From Symsagittifera roscoffensis (lineage: Eukaryota > Xenacoelomorpha > Acoela > Convolutidae), in assembly GCF_963678635.1 (NCBI RefSeq), contig NC_087071.1:46055095-46115094 (forward strand): a DNA stretch of 60,000 nt, read 5' to 3'. Numbering within the stretch: position 1 is the first letter of the stretch; every line of letters begins with the position of its first letter. The notes under the pieces are model-generated. The model was not told the DNA's origin and did no database searches. It saw nothing but the letters and a program-made list of their open reading frames with translations. Made by a program: the position numbers and the translations under genes. This document shows positions 1 through 10,692 of this stretch, piece after piece.

Positions 1-1004
1 TTGAAAACCCATCCCCACCAAGAAAATCTTAGATTCGCCCCTATTTTCGTTTAGCAGCACTGATCACAAACTGATGAGATGATGGCGCCTCTACATCGGA
101 AGGTTCGACTCTCTTCTCTGACTTCAATCAGCACATAGTATGGCCTCGGATCTGCAGGCGTGGACCACTTCAGAATCCATGATAAATAGGGATATGTTGG
201 AAAAGTTTGGACATTGAAGGAATTATTGCAAAGAGTATGAGATTTTTCAGAAGATGAAAATAGTGATTGGAATATTTTCAATGACCTCCAAAATTTAGAT
301 GAATTTCACTGTGAGCAACTTAGTTTAATCAATCTTGAAGAAAACCATTATGAAAATCAACACTGATCTCAATTTCAGTGATAACTATTTCTCTGTTAAC
401 TCTCTAAGAACCGAGTCACTTATCGTTCTAATTCGTTCTGAAGATGTTTGTCAGTATACTTAACACTTAAGCTTATTCCTATTAATTGTGTAAATCGTGC
501 GAGTAAATAGCACTTATATTCCGGTCAACTTGATAGATTGGTGAGTCAGAACTTATGACTTGAACAAAAAAGTGTTGCCATGAATGAAATACAGATAAAG
601 AGTCTGAAACTGCAAAAAAAATAAGCTTTGCAATGGTTTTCATTTTTTTCATGGTTTGAGTAATCCCTATTTTTCATGGTTTGAAGGTTTCATCCTTAAA
701 TTATTGGGTGGAGCTTTTTTCTTTCAGTTGATTTTTGTCTCCGAGAATACAGCTTCATAAAGAGACTTCATAATCATAGGATGTATTGATATGCATGTGT
801 CATCAGGCCCGATAGAGCAAACCATGAGCTTCAACTATTTATATTTGACATGCATTTACACTATATGGTCGGTCCGGCGACCTTGAAAACTTAGAACCAA
901 AATGGTTCAGAATGAAAGCTAGCTATAAGAAAAGTGATGTGAAAAATGTACGGCATAGAACAGTCAGTTTTTTATTATCTTTTATTGAGATATAGAACTT
1001 CAGT
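1..1004. other. Stretch without a recognisable gene
   Basis: AT-rich sequence with short accidental ORFs only. I see no domain, repeat array or splice-supported exon. On the minus strand, AATAAA signals at 971-976 and 981-986 lie just downstream of the possible terminal exon that ends at 1005. Confidence 0.5.
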
Positions 1005-1300
1005 TCATTGCTTCTGATCGGAGTCTAGAGTTATATCATTACCCAAACGGCAAGGCGCAGCCTGTGAATTACAAGTACCCACTGTGCAATAATTCATTTT
1101 GGCAGCGCACATCGGCAGAAGCTTCTCTGAATAGTAGAAATGGTCAACCATAGCAGAAATGGCCATGAGGGCAAAAAACGGGATTGACATTCGACATTTA
1201 CTGAGAGACAAACCCAAACTATTTGACCCAACGAAAGCCATGTACAAAATTGAAATGCAGTGAGAGACAGAAGCACAAAAGAAGAACATGTATCTCAGAA
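1005..1300 (-). CDS. Possible 3'-terminal exon of a membrane protein gene
   Basis: An open frame of about 95 codons ends in TGA at 1005-1007. An AATAAA polyadenylation signal lies about 20 nt downstream (981-986, minus strand), which is the layout of a last exon. The peptide begins with hydrophobic stretches (around MFFFCASVSHCISILYMAF and PFFALMAISAMVDHFYY) and ends in a polar Cys-containing tail, as in the last part of a multi-pass membrane protein. The frame stays open upstream of the first Met, so the true exon start is probably a splice acceptor near 1300-1320; I could not fix it. No upstream exons were found in the next 3 kb. It could still be a chance ORF. The family is not recognised. 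Confidence 0.3.
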
Positions 1301-1339
1301 TTTAGGTGAAGAGAGAAGACTGGGAGAACATAATACCGA

Positions 1340-2640
1340 AAGCAAGAAAGAAAGGCGTACACTGCAACTCAGTTGACTGGAATGATGCAGAAACATAGGT
1401 ACGGAACTACTCACTTCTATGTTTTGGTGTCAGGGGCTAAAAACAAAATCGACAAAACAGATCAAGCTTTGAAATACAATAGGAAACAGGATAGAATTTC
1501 TGAAAAGAGGACATTTTTATAACAACAAGATTAATCGAGTTCAAAAATACAAGTTAATTTGAAGGAAACAAAAGAAAGGGATACAATTCCATGCTAAGTT
1601 AGCAATCGCTGTGGAGACAGGGAAGAAGAGTAAACTCGAGACATGTTTACAGCACATACGAACTATGAGACGAGAACGAGAGAACTGCTGACGCAAATAC
1701 GCTCACCACAGGACGCATATAAAAATGCGATCACAAGAGAGAAAGGCATGCGCGGAAAACAACAGAACGATGAAGACCAATCCAATTTGTCCTTCATCAC
1801 CAGTGATGCAAGTAATACAAAAACTTATCGGGTGAAGTCAACAACTTGGCCGCGGTAATCAAAACTCCGAGAAAACACGTTACAAATGCAGAAGCTGATT
1901 TAGGCAGAATCAAGGATAAATATGCCCCACTGAAAGATAAATCTGAGCGCAATCTGCTTATCGCGAAAATCTGCTCATCAAATAACTTTAACTACCCGCG
2001 AGAATTAATCCAAAACAGAAATTGATTAAAGGGAGGTCGAGCTAGACGTAACCGATTCAGTGGCATACGCAGGATTTACATCCGAAAACGGATTGGAAGA
2101 CAGACCAAGAGACAACTTCACAGTGATGGCAACCTCAGAACTTTCGAAATTAGAATTATAGCAAAATTAACAGAAGATGACCTAAACGAACCCATTGTAA
2201 ATTTAAGATTAAAAGTTAACGAAGGTTAAAAGTCTAGTTGTGATTGCGGAACTTCGAAGTCCGATGTTAAACTTGAACATAAAATATCCATTAGAGAAAA
2301 AGTAAAGCAGGATTGACGATTCAGTCAGCGCCATTAGTAGTGGTGGATGAACAAAAAGCGAACATAATCGGCAAGAATTCTCTACTAAAAGTTAGCACGA
2401 CATTGGTTCAAGAAAAATGAAAAAAAAAAATACAGAACTCTTACTCATCAACGAAACCAAAAACCACCTGGCAAACAGTTACACAAAATGTTATGGAGAA
2501 CTTCGAGCAACATTGCAAATCGGAAGTTCAAAAACAGGTGTTTACAAGGCAAACAGTGAAAAGTGTAACATATGCTCAACAAAATGTAGTGGAATCCCAA
2601 ATCTCCACAAGAAAGAATGAAAAACGTTGACGCTCTCAAT
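1340..2640 (+). mobile_element. Decayed Ty3/gypsy gag-protease remnant
   Basis: This is a broken retroelement on the plus strand. From about 1370 the translation carries a gag-like stretch (DWNDAE... LLCFGV) matching, by eye, the gag copies at 34.2-34.5 kb (plus) and 36.7-36.8 kb (minus). The open piece 1643-1858 continues with TRELLTQIRSPQDAY, which resembles the QQDAY region of the minus-strand copy at about 36.4 kb. Near 2325-2400 the peptide PLVVVDEQKANIIGKNSLL is the conserved end of a gypsy protease domain and matches IVDEQKLNII at about 35.15 kb. Many stops and frameshifts make it nonfunctional. Boundaries are approximate and no LTR was seen. Confidence 0.6.
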
Positions 2641-4097
2641 CGTGGGTGAACTAATTAAAGCATTAATCTTTACTTCTGGTGTGCAATTATGCGAGTTAGC
2701 CTAACATCCTCCATGTTGATTGTTTTGTCATCAGAAGCGGATTGAAAAAAAAACTTTTACTAAAATGTTTTTTTTCAGTTTTTGCTCCGACCATTGAAAG
2801 TGGGGAGCGCACACACCAAATCAGGTGTTCCATCTCAGGAAAGTTTTTTCCCCAAGCTAAATCAGGTACCACAATCAATCATCTGACTGGGTTGAGTATT
2901 TTTCCTTAACTATAGGTTTTTTTGCAGCTCTGATACAGCAGCTCTAAATGTGGAGAGAGACACATAAATTGCGTATCGTGTAGTCGGCGGATTCTGAAAC
3001 ACTTCGGTAGCGCTAGGTTTCAATGTGAATTCAACCCTTGTAGTTTTGAAAGCTTTATTTATGGCAAAAAGAAACTTAGTGCGAAAATTGGAAAAAAAAC
3101 TTTTTTAAGGAAGTTTTCGTAAAATTTTTTCATCTTTTTTTTTGAAACTTTTTTTGAAGACAATTGTAGTCGTTAATGCCTAATATACTAAGGTTTGTAT
3201 ACTTTTATGATCACAAGAAAAAATACTGACTTGAAGAAAAAAACTTGAAAATTTTTCTGAAAAAATGGTCGGAACATTCAGTGCTACTTGTACAGACACA
3301 GGCTATCCTTATTATTTGGTAGATTAATAGTTCAAAAAATTTTATCGAGCTGTATTTCAGGCTTAGATCTCAGCTTTGCAGTGCAATAAAGAACGGAACT
3401 ACAAAATCAAGTGAGAATCTTGTAAGAATTCTGTTCCCTCTCAGGAATCGTCAAGACTTTTATTCCAGCTACTGGACTATAGTGGAACTAGAATAAAGGT
3501 CTCGCAAAGCTTCTTGCAAAGGAAAAAACTAAGACGATGATTATTCAAGTTTTTTTTTGAATTTGATCTATAAAATACATTAATTAGCCAGAAGCGTAAC
3601 TTCATTTTGGTTCATATATTTTTTGTAGTTGAAGGAATCTTATTTTCGTCTAGTTTGATATCTGATCTATTTTTCGCTTCCTCAGTTGGATGAAAACGAA
3701 AAAGACCAAATTTATCAAATTTCAATCATTCATTAAAATGAATAGGGATCATCAAATTTAAAAAAAATTGCCAACCAAAAATTTTTTGTATTTAGAAATT
3801 TTTCAGTGGCTTTCTGTTCATAAAGACAATAGAGGCTCCCTTTGTTCTATTGTCAATGACAAATAATTTCTAACAATTGATACAAATCATATTTGAACTA
3901 ATTTACAAATTTGGCTTATATTTGTTTACCTTGCATAGTTACAAACATACCAATTAGCTCATGTCAAACTACATTCGCAAGCTGAGTTTATCAAATAATG
4001 AATACCAGAATTTAATTATTTATTACATTGCGAAATAAAGACCTCAGTTGATGGTGATATTTTTTGTCTTATTCGACAGCCGGGAAAGTTTAACTAG
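2641..4097. other. Intergenic stretch upstream of the Rab gene
   Basis: AT-rich with several poly-A/poly-T runs and no coding signal. A degenerate copy of the dispersed CGGAACATTCAG module (see 30.9 and 31.8 kb) is at about 3270. The promoter of the Rab gene should lie at the right end, but I see no convincing core element. Confidence 0.45.
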
Positions 4098-5066
4098 ATG
4101 CAGTCAAGCAACAGAGCCGGCAGTGCGGAGCCGATAGAATCCAAGCTGTTCAAAGTGGCAATCGCTGGGGATGGAATGACTGGAAAAACTTGTCTTCTCA
4201 ACAGATATACCAAAAGTATGAAGAGACAATTTCGTTCAGTTACACAAACGTTTCTTTTTAAGAGTGTAATAAAAATACTTCAAATAAATTATTTGCGACG
4301 CAGAAAAAACTGCGAAGGAATTCTGAGAGACTCTGAGGGGAAAAAATGACGGCAAAGAATTCAAAAATTTTGTGCTTAAAAGACGATTTTTAAATTACTG
4401 AAAAAATGCGCATACAGAATTCAACGGCTGAAAACTTTTTTCAGATAGGATCTTTTAATAAAAACGCCAAAATTGTTATTTTTATGTTATGGACACACAA
4501 AACCTAGAATAAATAATCCTCATTACCTTGTGTAATAGATTTTCTTTTCAGACCATTACAGTGACAACTACAAGCCTACGATAGGTGCTGATTTTGTGTA
4601 CAAAGAGATTTTATTCGAGGGAAAACTAGTTAAACTTCAGTTTTGGGATCTGAGCGGTCAATACGCGGGAAGCAAAGAAGTCACCTCCAACTTCTTTCGA
4701 GGCGCGTCTGGGGTCATGATCTGCTTCAGCCTCATTGACAACAAATCTCTGAGCCACGTGACCGGATGGCGCCAAAGAAGTTCGAGTTTGCTTCCCGACA
4801 ATACCCCGTGTGTCATCGTAGGGACTAAGTGTGATTTGGGAAGCATGCCCGACGAAAACTGGTCCTTCTTGTGCGAGAGCGAAAACTTCGACACTTGGTT
4901 CCAAACTTCGGCCAAGTCTGGTGTGGGCGTGAAAGAATCATTCGAAGGGCTTGTCAAAATGATGCTGGACAGAGAGGAAGAGAATCGTGAAATGGACGGG
5001 AAAAAAGGGGACTTGCTTGGAGATCTGAACGGACAGCGAGAGAGGTCAAGGCCATGTGGTTGTTGA
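4098..5066 (+). CDS. Rab-family small GTPase, two exons
   Basis: This is a membrane-traffic GTPase of the Rab type. Exon 1 is 4098-4215 and exon 2 is 4552-5066, with a 336-nt intron (donor GTATGA, acceptor TTTTCTTTTCAG). The splice joins in phase and gives 210 aa. Visible motifs are the P-loop GDGMTGKT (residues 24-31), switch I TIGADF (49-54), WDLSGQ (71-76, usually WDTAGQ in Rabs), TKCD (131-134, usually NKxD) and TSAK (158-161). The C-terminal CGC is a double-cysteine geranylgeranylation signal that anchors Rabs to membranes. TIGADF is shared with Rab7/9-like proteins, but the altered G3 and G4 motifs make it divergent, so I give no symbol. Start choice: first ATG in frame, followed by a short polar N-terminus. 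A 650-bp piece of exon 2 and downstream DNA is duplicated at 23492-24139. Confidence 0.93.
4216..4551 (+). other. Intron of the Rab gene
   Basis: The intron begins with GTATGA and ends with a pyrimidine-rich TTTTCTTTTCAG. Joining A (4215) to AC (4552) restores an Asn codon and an uninterrupted Rab fold between RYTK and HYSDNYKPTIGADF. Confidence 0.9.
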
Positions 5067-5253
5067 TCACAAATAACAATACATCGAGACTGTCAATAAA
5101 AATTATCTTCTGTATATTCCATTTTTATCAACCCACGTAATTATGGGGGGGGGGGCACTAGTTAACTTCACTCAATAGTAATTGTCAGTATCTTCAATAA
5201 ACTACTTGCTTTTACGCATCTAGTTAACAATCGCCATCCCTTTGGCATCTACT
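4603..5253 (+). repeat. 650-bp direct repeat, copy 1 (Rab exon 2 and 3' flank)
   Basis: Starts within Rab exon 2 and ends about 187 bp after the stop codon. It matches 23492-24139 at roughly 98% by eye: about ten substitutions and a shorter G run in copy 2. The large retroelement region lies between the two copies. Confidence 0.93.
5095..5100 (+). promoter_or_regulatory. Polyadenylation signal AATAAA of the Rab gene
   Basis: AATAAA lies 29 nt after the Rab stop codon. The same signal is kept in the duplicated copy near 23985. The duplication continues about 150 bp beyond it, so that copy is not a processed retrocopy. Confidence 0.7.
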
Positions 5254-7239
5254 GAGTTAGGTATGGAGGTCTAGCTCATAGAGTAATTTCGGATAGGGTA
5301 CACCGTCTGCTCGTCACGCTATCTTATTTTCGGCCGGATAGATTCGTGCAACTTCTTAGTCTAATACCGATCCTAATCTTACTCTTAATACTACTAGTCT
5401 CAGGGTGTTTAACTAGTCTCTGCTAGGCTCAATAGATCTAGAGTATACTGGTATTATTGCGGCTGCTGAAGTACTCGGAAAGAGTCAACTATTTTCTAAG
5501 TTAATTCAAATCTCTCTGGTGCTGAAATTACAAGTAATTTCAGCACTTACAAATAAGTGGATAGTTAGTTAGATGGATTGTGATTGGATAGTATTAAATA
5601 CTTTACAATGATTTAATATCTAATTTATGAATAATAAAATATGTAGTTTGGATTAGGTTCCACCCATCCGGGTTTTACAGAGTTTTTGAGTTTTATCTCT
5701 TTTCCTCTTTTTGTGAAGGATGGATGATGAACGGTTGTATTTGGCGAACATCATATTCTGTTTTTCTCGTTTTCTGGAGAAGAGGAGTCCTTGTCGTAGA
5801 ACTAATGCCTTAAGGAAGGTCCAGGACGCTGAAGTTGATCGTCATTGTTCAACAACGAATGTGATCTCCAATGAATGAAATCGTTTTAGATTCCAGAATT
5901 CGAAATGCTTTGCTATGTCATTTCTGCTGGCATTTGTAGAGGGTTGGTTGTGATCAATTCTAATCTGGAGATGGCGTGAAGCTCGTGTTTGGAAGAGATG
6001 CCGTGTTTCTCAGATCTGTACGTATGCTTGAACATCGAGGTGGTCATTGGTCTGGTTCAATGAAGTCCTTTGCTGCGAAGTCAAGTCGTACTCTAAATCC
6101 TTTGAGTTGTGATTGTGTGTGTCATGTCGGTTGTGATTGGTAGCTATTCTTTCATTCATTTGTGATGGGATCGTCTGGTCTTTGGATGTTCGTCTTGGTT
6201 GTTGTATGTGATCTATATACTGCATATTATAATTTTACATTTTATAATTTTGTGTTAATTGTTTTTTAGTTATGATCTTTGTTAATTGTTTTCACAAAAG
6301 CTTTTCATTTCAGTTTAGTTATTTTGAAGAGTTACTCACCCTTGAGTACTTCTTATTAAAAATAGTGATGGGGTCACAAAGCGTGGTGTAGCGCGGTGGG
6401 TTAGGCCGGCTATAGAGCATGCTCAGGACGTCCTTCCTGGTGGGTTAGGCCAGGAGTGGGAGTATGATTTCGTGCTGTTTCTTTGAGGGGTCCTATTTTG
6501 TGTTAACATTATATGGTGAGTTTTCTTGGGTTTTCTTATGTTGTTTATGGTTGTGTCCTTTTTTCAGAAATCGAATTGTTTTTGGTATGGTTTTGTCTTT
6601 CGACTTTTTGTGTTTTATTATTTCTTTCGTTGACTTTGTAATAGTCTTCAAAAGAATAAATTATCCAGTGTTAAGCTGGGTTAATCCGGTTTGGGTACCG
6701 TTGGTGTTCTTTTCTTATTCATGCTGTTATTTTATGATTTTGTGGTGGTTAGTCATTTGCGTTGGTTAGTTTAGTATAGTGTATAATTCCATTCCAACCG
6801 GGTTAAAGGAAAGTTTGAAACTTGTTATCATTAGTTGGAGTTGTTGTTATTGAAAACTTGAAACATAAAATCATTATTTTAAACAATTCTTCGTGGGCGA
6901 GCTGTGCGAGTATGAATAGAATTCTTGTGCGAATAATTGAAAAAGTTAGTACTGCTTTATCATTTTATTAAATTACTGCTTGAATATTGAAATTTACTAC
7001 ATTTGGGGGAAATTGAAGATATAAATTTTCATCGTAAGTAATTTTACTGCTTGGTGGGGAAACAATGTATAGATTAATTTATTGCATTTGTAGGAATTTT
7101 AAAATATTATTGTGTAAAGGGTTTAGATTATTGAGATTGTTTTAGCAAAAATGTTTTAGCAAAATTGATGATTTGTAGTTTGAAAAGTTTTCAATTTTTT
7201 TTGTATTTTTCACTGTTGTAGATGATGGTGATGAGGGGG
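5254..7239 (-). other. 3' region of the giant retroelement, no clear gene
   Basis: This has the same A/C-rich (minus strand) composition as the coding part, at least from about 5.6 kb. It contains a purine-rich stretch on the minus strand at about 5697-5713 (AAAAAGAGGAAAAGAGA), a candidate polypurine tract, which would place a 3' LTR at about 5.25-5.69 kb. It also has a perfect palindrome at 5519-5546 and a twice-repeated GGTGGGTTAGGCC (near 6393 and 6440). A 71-codon minus frame at 6010-6225 is polar and unrecognised. Confidence 0.4.
5519..5546. repeat. Perfect 28-bp palindrome
   Basis: The arm GTGCTGAAATTAC is followed by AA and the exact reverse complement of the arm. It lies in the presumed 3' LTR/UTR of the giant element. 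Confidence 0.9.
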
Positions 7240-7325
7240 CTAGAAAAAGAAAGAAAATGAAACATTATAAAGAATGGTTAGTAACTTTTATATTTATTAA
7301 TGAATATTATTTAAAATATACTTAC
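7240..7325 (-). other. Consensus intron just after the last ORF of the retroelement
   Basis: On the minus strand the stop codon TAG (7326-7328) is followed at once by GTAAGT, so the donor reads AG|GTAAGT. A perfect branch-point consensus TACTAAC lies at 7277-7283, about 40 nt before a long pyrimidine tract ending TTTTTCTAG at 7240. All three signals are near ideal, giving an 86-nt intron that would lie in the 3' UTR. Splicing has not been shown. Confidence 0.6.
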
Positions 7326-8867
7326 CTAGTCGTCGGGAAAAAATCCATGGGGAAAGAGGTCTTGGATTAGTTCTGATGATGTAAGTAATTTAGCTAAAAT
7401 TCGAATAATATTTTTAGTTCGAAGCAGTGGCCAAAGCAATTGAAGTGCTTTGATGACATTTATTTCTTCTGTGCCTACTGCAAACTCATGAGGTGTGTTG
7501 TTAATTAAATTATAGAGTTTGTGGTTATATTTAGTATTATGTATAAATTCAAGGATAGGGATTTCTATAGGTTGTAGGAATTCATGCGGGACAAGGAAGG
7601 GTCGGGATTCTTTATCTTGGAAGGAGTTGATGATGGGGCAGAATATATACATTTGGTTTATGGGGTCATAATTGCGGAGGATGCCGTGAAGGTTAGTATC
7701 TTTTATACAATAGGTGGAGTTTAGGAAAAACAGTGATGTGTATTTCGAGTTAATGAATTGGAAGCGATGGTGGGGTTGTCGTGAGGGTGTATGTAGATGG
7801 AAGTGATTTTGAATGAAACGATAATATGTATAAGTGTCCGTTTGTTTAGTGCGTAACATAATATCATGGGAGCAGTGCAGATCGCGTTCCTGCGGTGTAA
7901 GGAAATGAAAGGTTAGTGAGAATAAATCAAATTTTTCTAAGAAGCTTTGATAAGCGTGTGCGTTAATAAGGGCTTCTGAAATGATTTGGTCGTGTCGTTT
8001 ATCAAAGATGTTGATTGTGAAAATATATGGTGTGGGGATAAAAAATTTTTCGGTTAGTTGTGGATTAGCAAAGCGGTCGTCATCTAGGAATTGGTCGTGG
8101 TTAGAGCGTATGATGTTATGATCGTAGTATTCGATGGTGAAATCGTTAGCGCGAGATGCGGTGAATTCTTTTAGTAATTTTTAAAATCCTATATAAGTGA
8201 ATTGTTGTAATTTTAGTGCGGTGGTTAGTTTGTGTAACATGTCTTTACAATTTTCATTGTCTTGGATAGTGTTGTAAAGTGGTAAGTAAAGGGGGTTAGA
8301 GTAGTGAAAATATGATGTCCAGTGAAGTGTTGGTAGTAGGACGTGTTCGTCTACATAATTTGTGGTGTTATCATTAATTGTGGATGTATTTAAAGTGTAC
8401 TGAGGGAATGATGGTAGGTTAGTTTGTAAGAATTGTCGGGTGTTTTTGTGTTTTGGATGATCAATGTATTCTTTTGCGGTGCCTGGTTTAGTTGTGAATG
8501 GGTGATTTGGGAATTTTCTTTTAAAAGTGCGGTAAGCTCGGTTAGTGCTGGTGGATGTTTCATTGGAAATAAGGGATTGGGTATGGTCTGATAATGGTGT
8601 TGGCGTTGAGGGGCCGGAATTTGTTGTTATTGATGAGAGGCGATTTATCGTAATGGTATCGGGGTGGACAATTTGTTGTTGGAGGGTTATATAGTTTTCA
8701 AGTTCTGAGGAGAGTTGGGGGTATCTGGGGAATTATTGGTCGATCTGTCTGTAAGGGTTGAGGTATAGGTTGGGGTGACTTGAGATGGGTAGGAAGGAGT
8801 GGAAAGAGATGGTAGTGGTTGGCTGGCGGTTATAGGTTAAAATGGGGGTTGTGAAAAATTCTGGGAG
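7326..8867 (-). pseudogene. Retroelement 3' ORF of unknown function, broken by two stops
   Basis: One reading frame is open from 8867 to a TAG at 7326 except for TAA at 8733-8735 and TAA at 8181-8183, about 510 codons in all. The first part is Ser/Thr/Pro-rich. The rest looks globular, with many aromatic, Asp/His and hydrophobic residues, for example RANDFTIEYYDHN and IFTINIFDKRHDQ. I see no signal peptide, membrane segment or known motif. It lies downstream of env, where gypsy elements normally have only the 3' LTR. The long frame with only two stops suggests a real gene that was intact recently. A shorter Met-started reading begins at 7859 but is internal. Function unknown. Confidence 0.6.
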
Positions 8868-9121
8868 CTAGTGTGGGAACAAGTGGAAGGAGAGGGTTCT
8901 GAGTTTGCAAATTCGTCTGGGGTTTTGAGGTCTGAGTTGTTATATTGAGAAATTGTGCGAAAAACTGAGGTGTCGGTGTTAGTATCTGAGTCTGTGTTGG
9001 ATGGTACGTTAAATATACAATCAGGTGGGGGAAAAGCAAAAAGTGGAATAATGGGAACTGGATTTTGTAGGTTGGCTGGGTGGGAGTTTGAACGATGGAG
9101 GGATCCAAGTTGGCGGCTCAT
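8837..9121 (-). CDS. Small Ser/Pro-rich ORF overlapping the env stop (ATGA)
   Basis: The 94-codon frame begins with an ATG that shares two bases with the env TGA stop (ATGA at 9118-9121). That is a geometry used for termination-reinitiation in some viruses and retroelements. The protein is rich in Ser, Pro, Asn and Thr, with no recognised domain. It ends at TAA (8837) and the frame of the next ORF opens at 8867, so the two overlap slightly. They may originally have been one gene separated by a frameshift. Function unknown. Confidence 0.4.
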   Translation of the reverse strand: MSRQLGSLHRSNSHPANLQNPVPIIPLFAFPPPDCIFNVPSNTDSDTNTDTSVFRTISQYNNSDLKTPDEFANSEPSPSTCSHTSSQNFSQPPF

Positions 9122-10692
9122 CGTGTGCTAAAAAAATGATTATTTTGAGATTGAAAAGTGGTGGTATGGGGTTGCTCTATAATTTGTTCATATGTGTTAT
9201 CATTTTGTGAGTGATTCGTTGTTATATGTTGAATAGGGCTATGTAGGGAGTGTGGTCGTAAATTTGTATTATTTGCAATTGCGAGATTTCGAAAATTTCT
9301 AGGAACTAGGGATAAGGGATGATTTTGTGGTAGGGCTGGTATTTGTGGTGCTGTAGGAGTTGTATCTACGTTATTGTGTTCTTCGTCATATGTATTTGGT
9401 CTTGTGGCTAATTTTGTATTGTATTCTTTAATTTGTGCGTCTAGAAGTATTTTGTTTATTGATGAAGAAAATATCCCAAAAAATCCTGCAAATAAAATGC
9501 GTGCTACGCTTGCTTGGCGGTTGACTTGTGTGTGTATTGCACATGTATTATAGATTCCTTTCAAGAGTGAGAAAACAAATCCTATAAAATTGAACATAGC
9601 GTATAAGATAGTCAATCGTTCTAAGATGTAATAGGGCCATCCTAGAAAAGCGAGTACCTCGTTTTTTAAGGTTACAAAATTGAAAATTTTTATAGGTGAA
9701 ATATCCTGTGGTCTGTATTTTTCGCCGTTTGAATAAATATAGTCTTTAATGTCTCTAAAATATCCGCTGTAATCTTGATTGTAGATATCTGCAAATCCTG
9801 CGGTTTCTGCAAGTTTTCTTAAGTTTTGGTCTATTGATTGTCTTTGTATAGTATCCATTTGTGTGAGTAGTTCATGGAATTGTTGTGTTCTAATATGATG
9901 TTGTATATCAGATTTAGAATAAATTCCAATGGATTGTAAATCTATATTGGGGTTTCTAGCAGTGGCTCTTATGCTTTCTGGTGAAAACTTTTTGAGAGGT
10001 TGCATCAATGTAGGATATGGTGTTAATAGGTAGTATTTATCTTCGTCTGGGTTTAGTTGTATTACATTGTGGCTGTTTTCGGATCCACATGTAACTGCGG
10101 TATCCCAAAAATATGTTCGTCTTGAGAGTGTGTCGACAAAGTGTACTTTGTTTTTATAGAATATGGGTATTCTTTTATAGCAACGTTTGTCTTCAAAAAC
10201 GTATAAGGGTGATACTTTTTTAGTGCAAGTATAAAACCATAAAATGTTTCCTTCGTAGTCAAGAAAATTTGATCTATTTCCTGATAATAAATATCCTGCG
10301 TAGGATATTTTTAATACTGCTAATGCGAGTGATTGTAGAATTTGTGTTCTTTCTAATTCGCATAGTTGATGTAATGTTTCTAATTCTGAGAGTGACATTT
10401 CTTGAAAAATTCTACTAATTGTATAGTCTAATTTCATGTCTGAATGAATGTCATAAGGGATGTTTCCAAAATATGTTGTATTCATTAGTGATAGTTCTTG
10501 TAATCGGGTACTATCTTTGTCAATTGGTCTTAATCTTCCACCTGGCTGATTCTTAGATTTTTGGAAATTAACTGGGGTGTAGGGTTTCCCGTCATATTTG
10601 AATTTTGCTGTTGCATGTGGATTTACCTTGATTTTTCCGGTAGTCATGTCGAAACCTAGTTCGTATTCGACAAGTATTTCGGAGTATTGTTT
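9118..10692 (-). pseudogene. Env-like glycoprotein, C-terminal part with membrane segment
   Basis: This frame directly continues the upstream env segment after one TAA (10693-10695). About 525 codons remain open to TGA at 9118, with the first Met at 10647. Strongly hydrophobic stretches (around AMFNFIGFVFSLLKGIYNTC and ARILFAGFFGIFSSS) in the second half are candidate transmembrane or membrane-proximal segments. They are followed by a long Asn/Thr/Pro/His-rich tail that would be cytoplasmic. In retroviral-type elements such a protein would be the fusion/anchor part of the envelope. It overlaps the next ORF by ATGA. With the stop in place this half would not be made as part of one glycoprotein unless the stop is read through. 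Confidence 0.65.

Noticed and set aside
6464-6769. Plus-strand hydrophobic ORF (101 codons), and a similar one at 13970-14176
   Set aside because: They are antisense shadows of the T/G-rich strand of the retroelement; Val/Phe/Leu-rich content follows from base composition and there is no domain.
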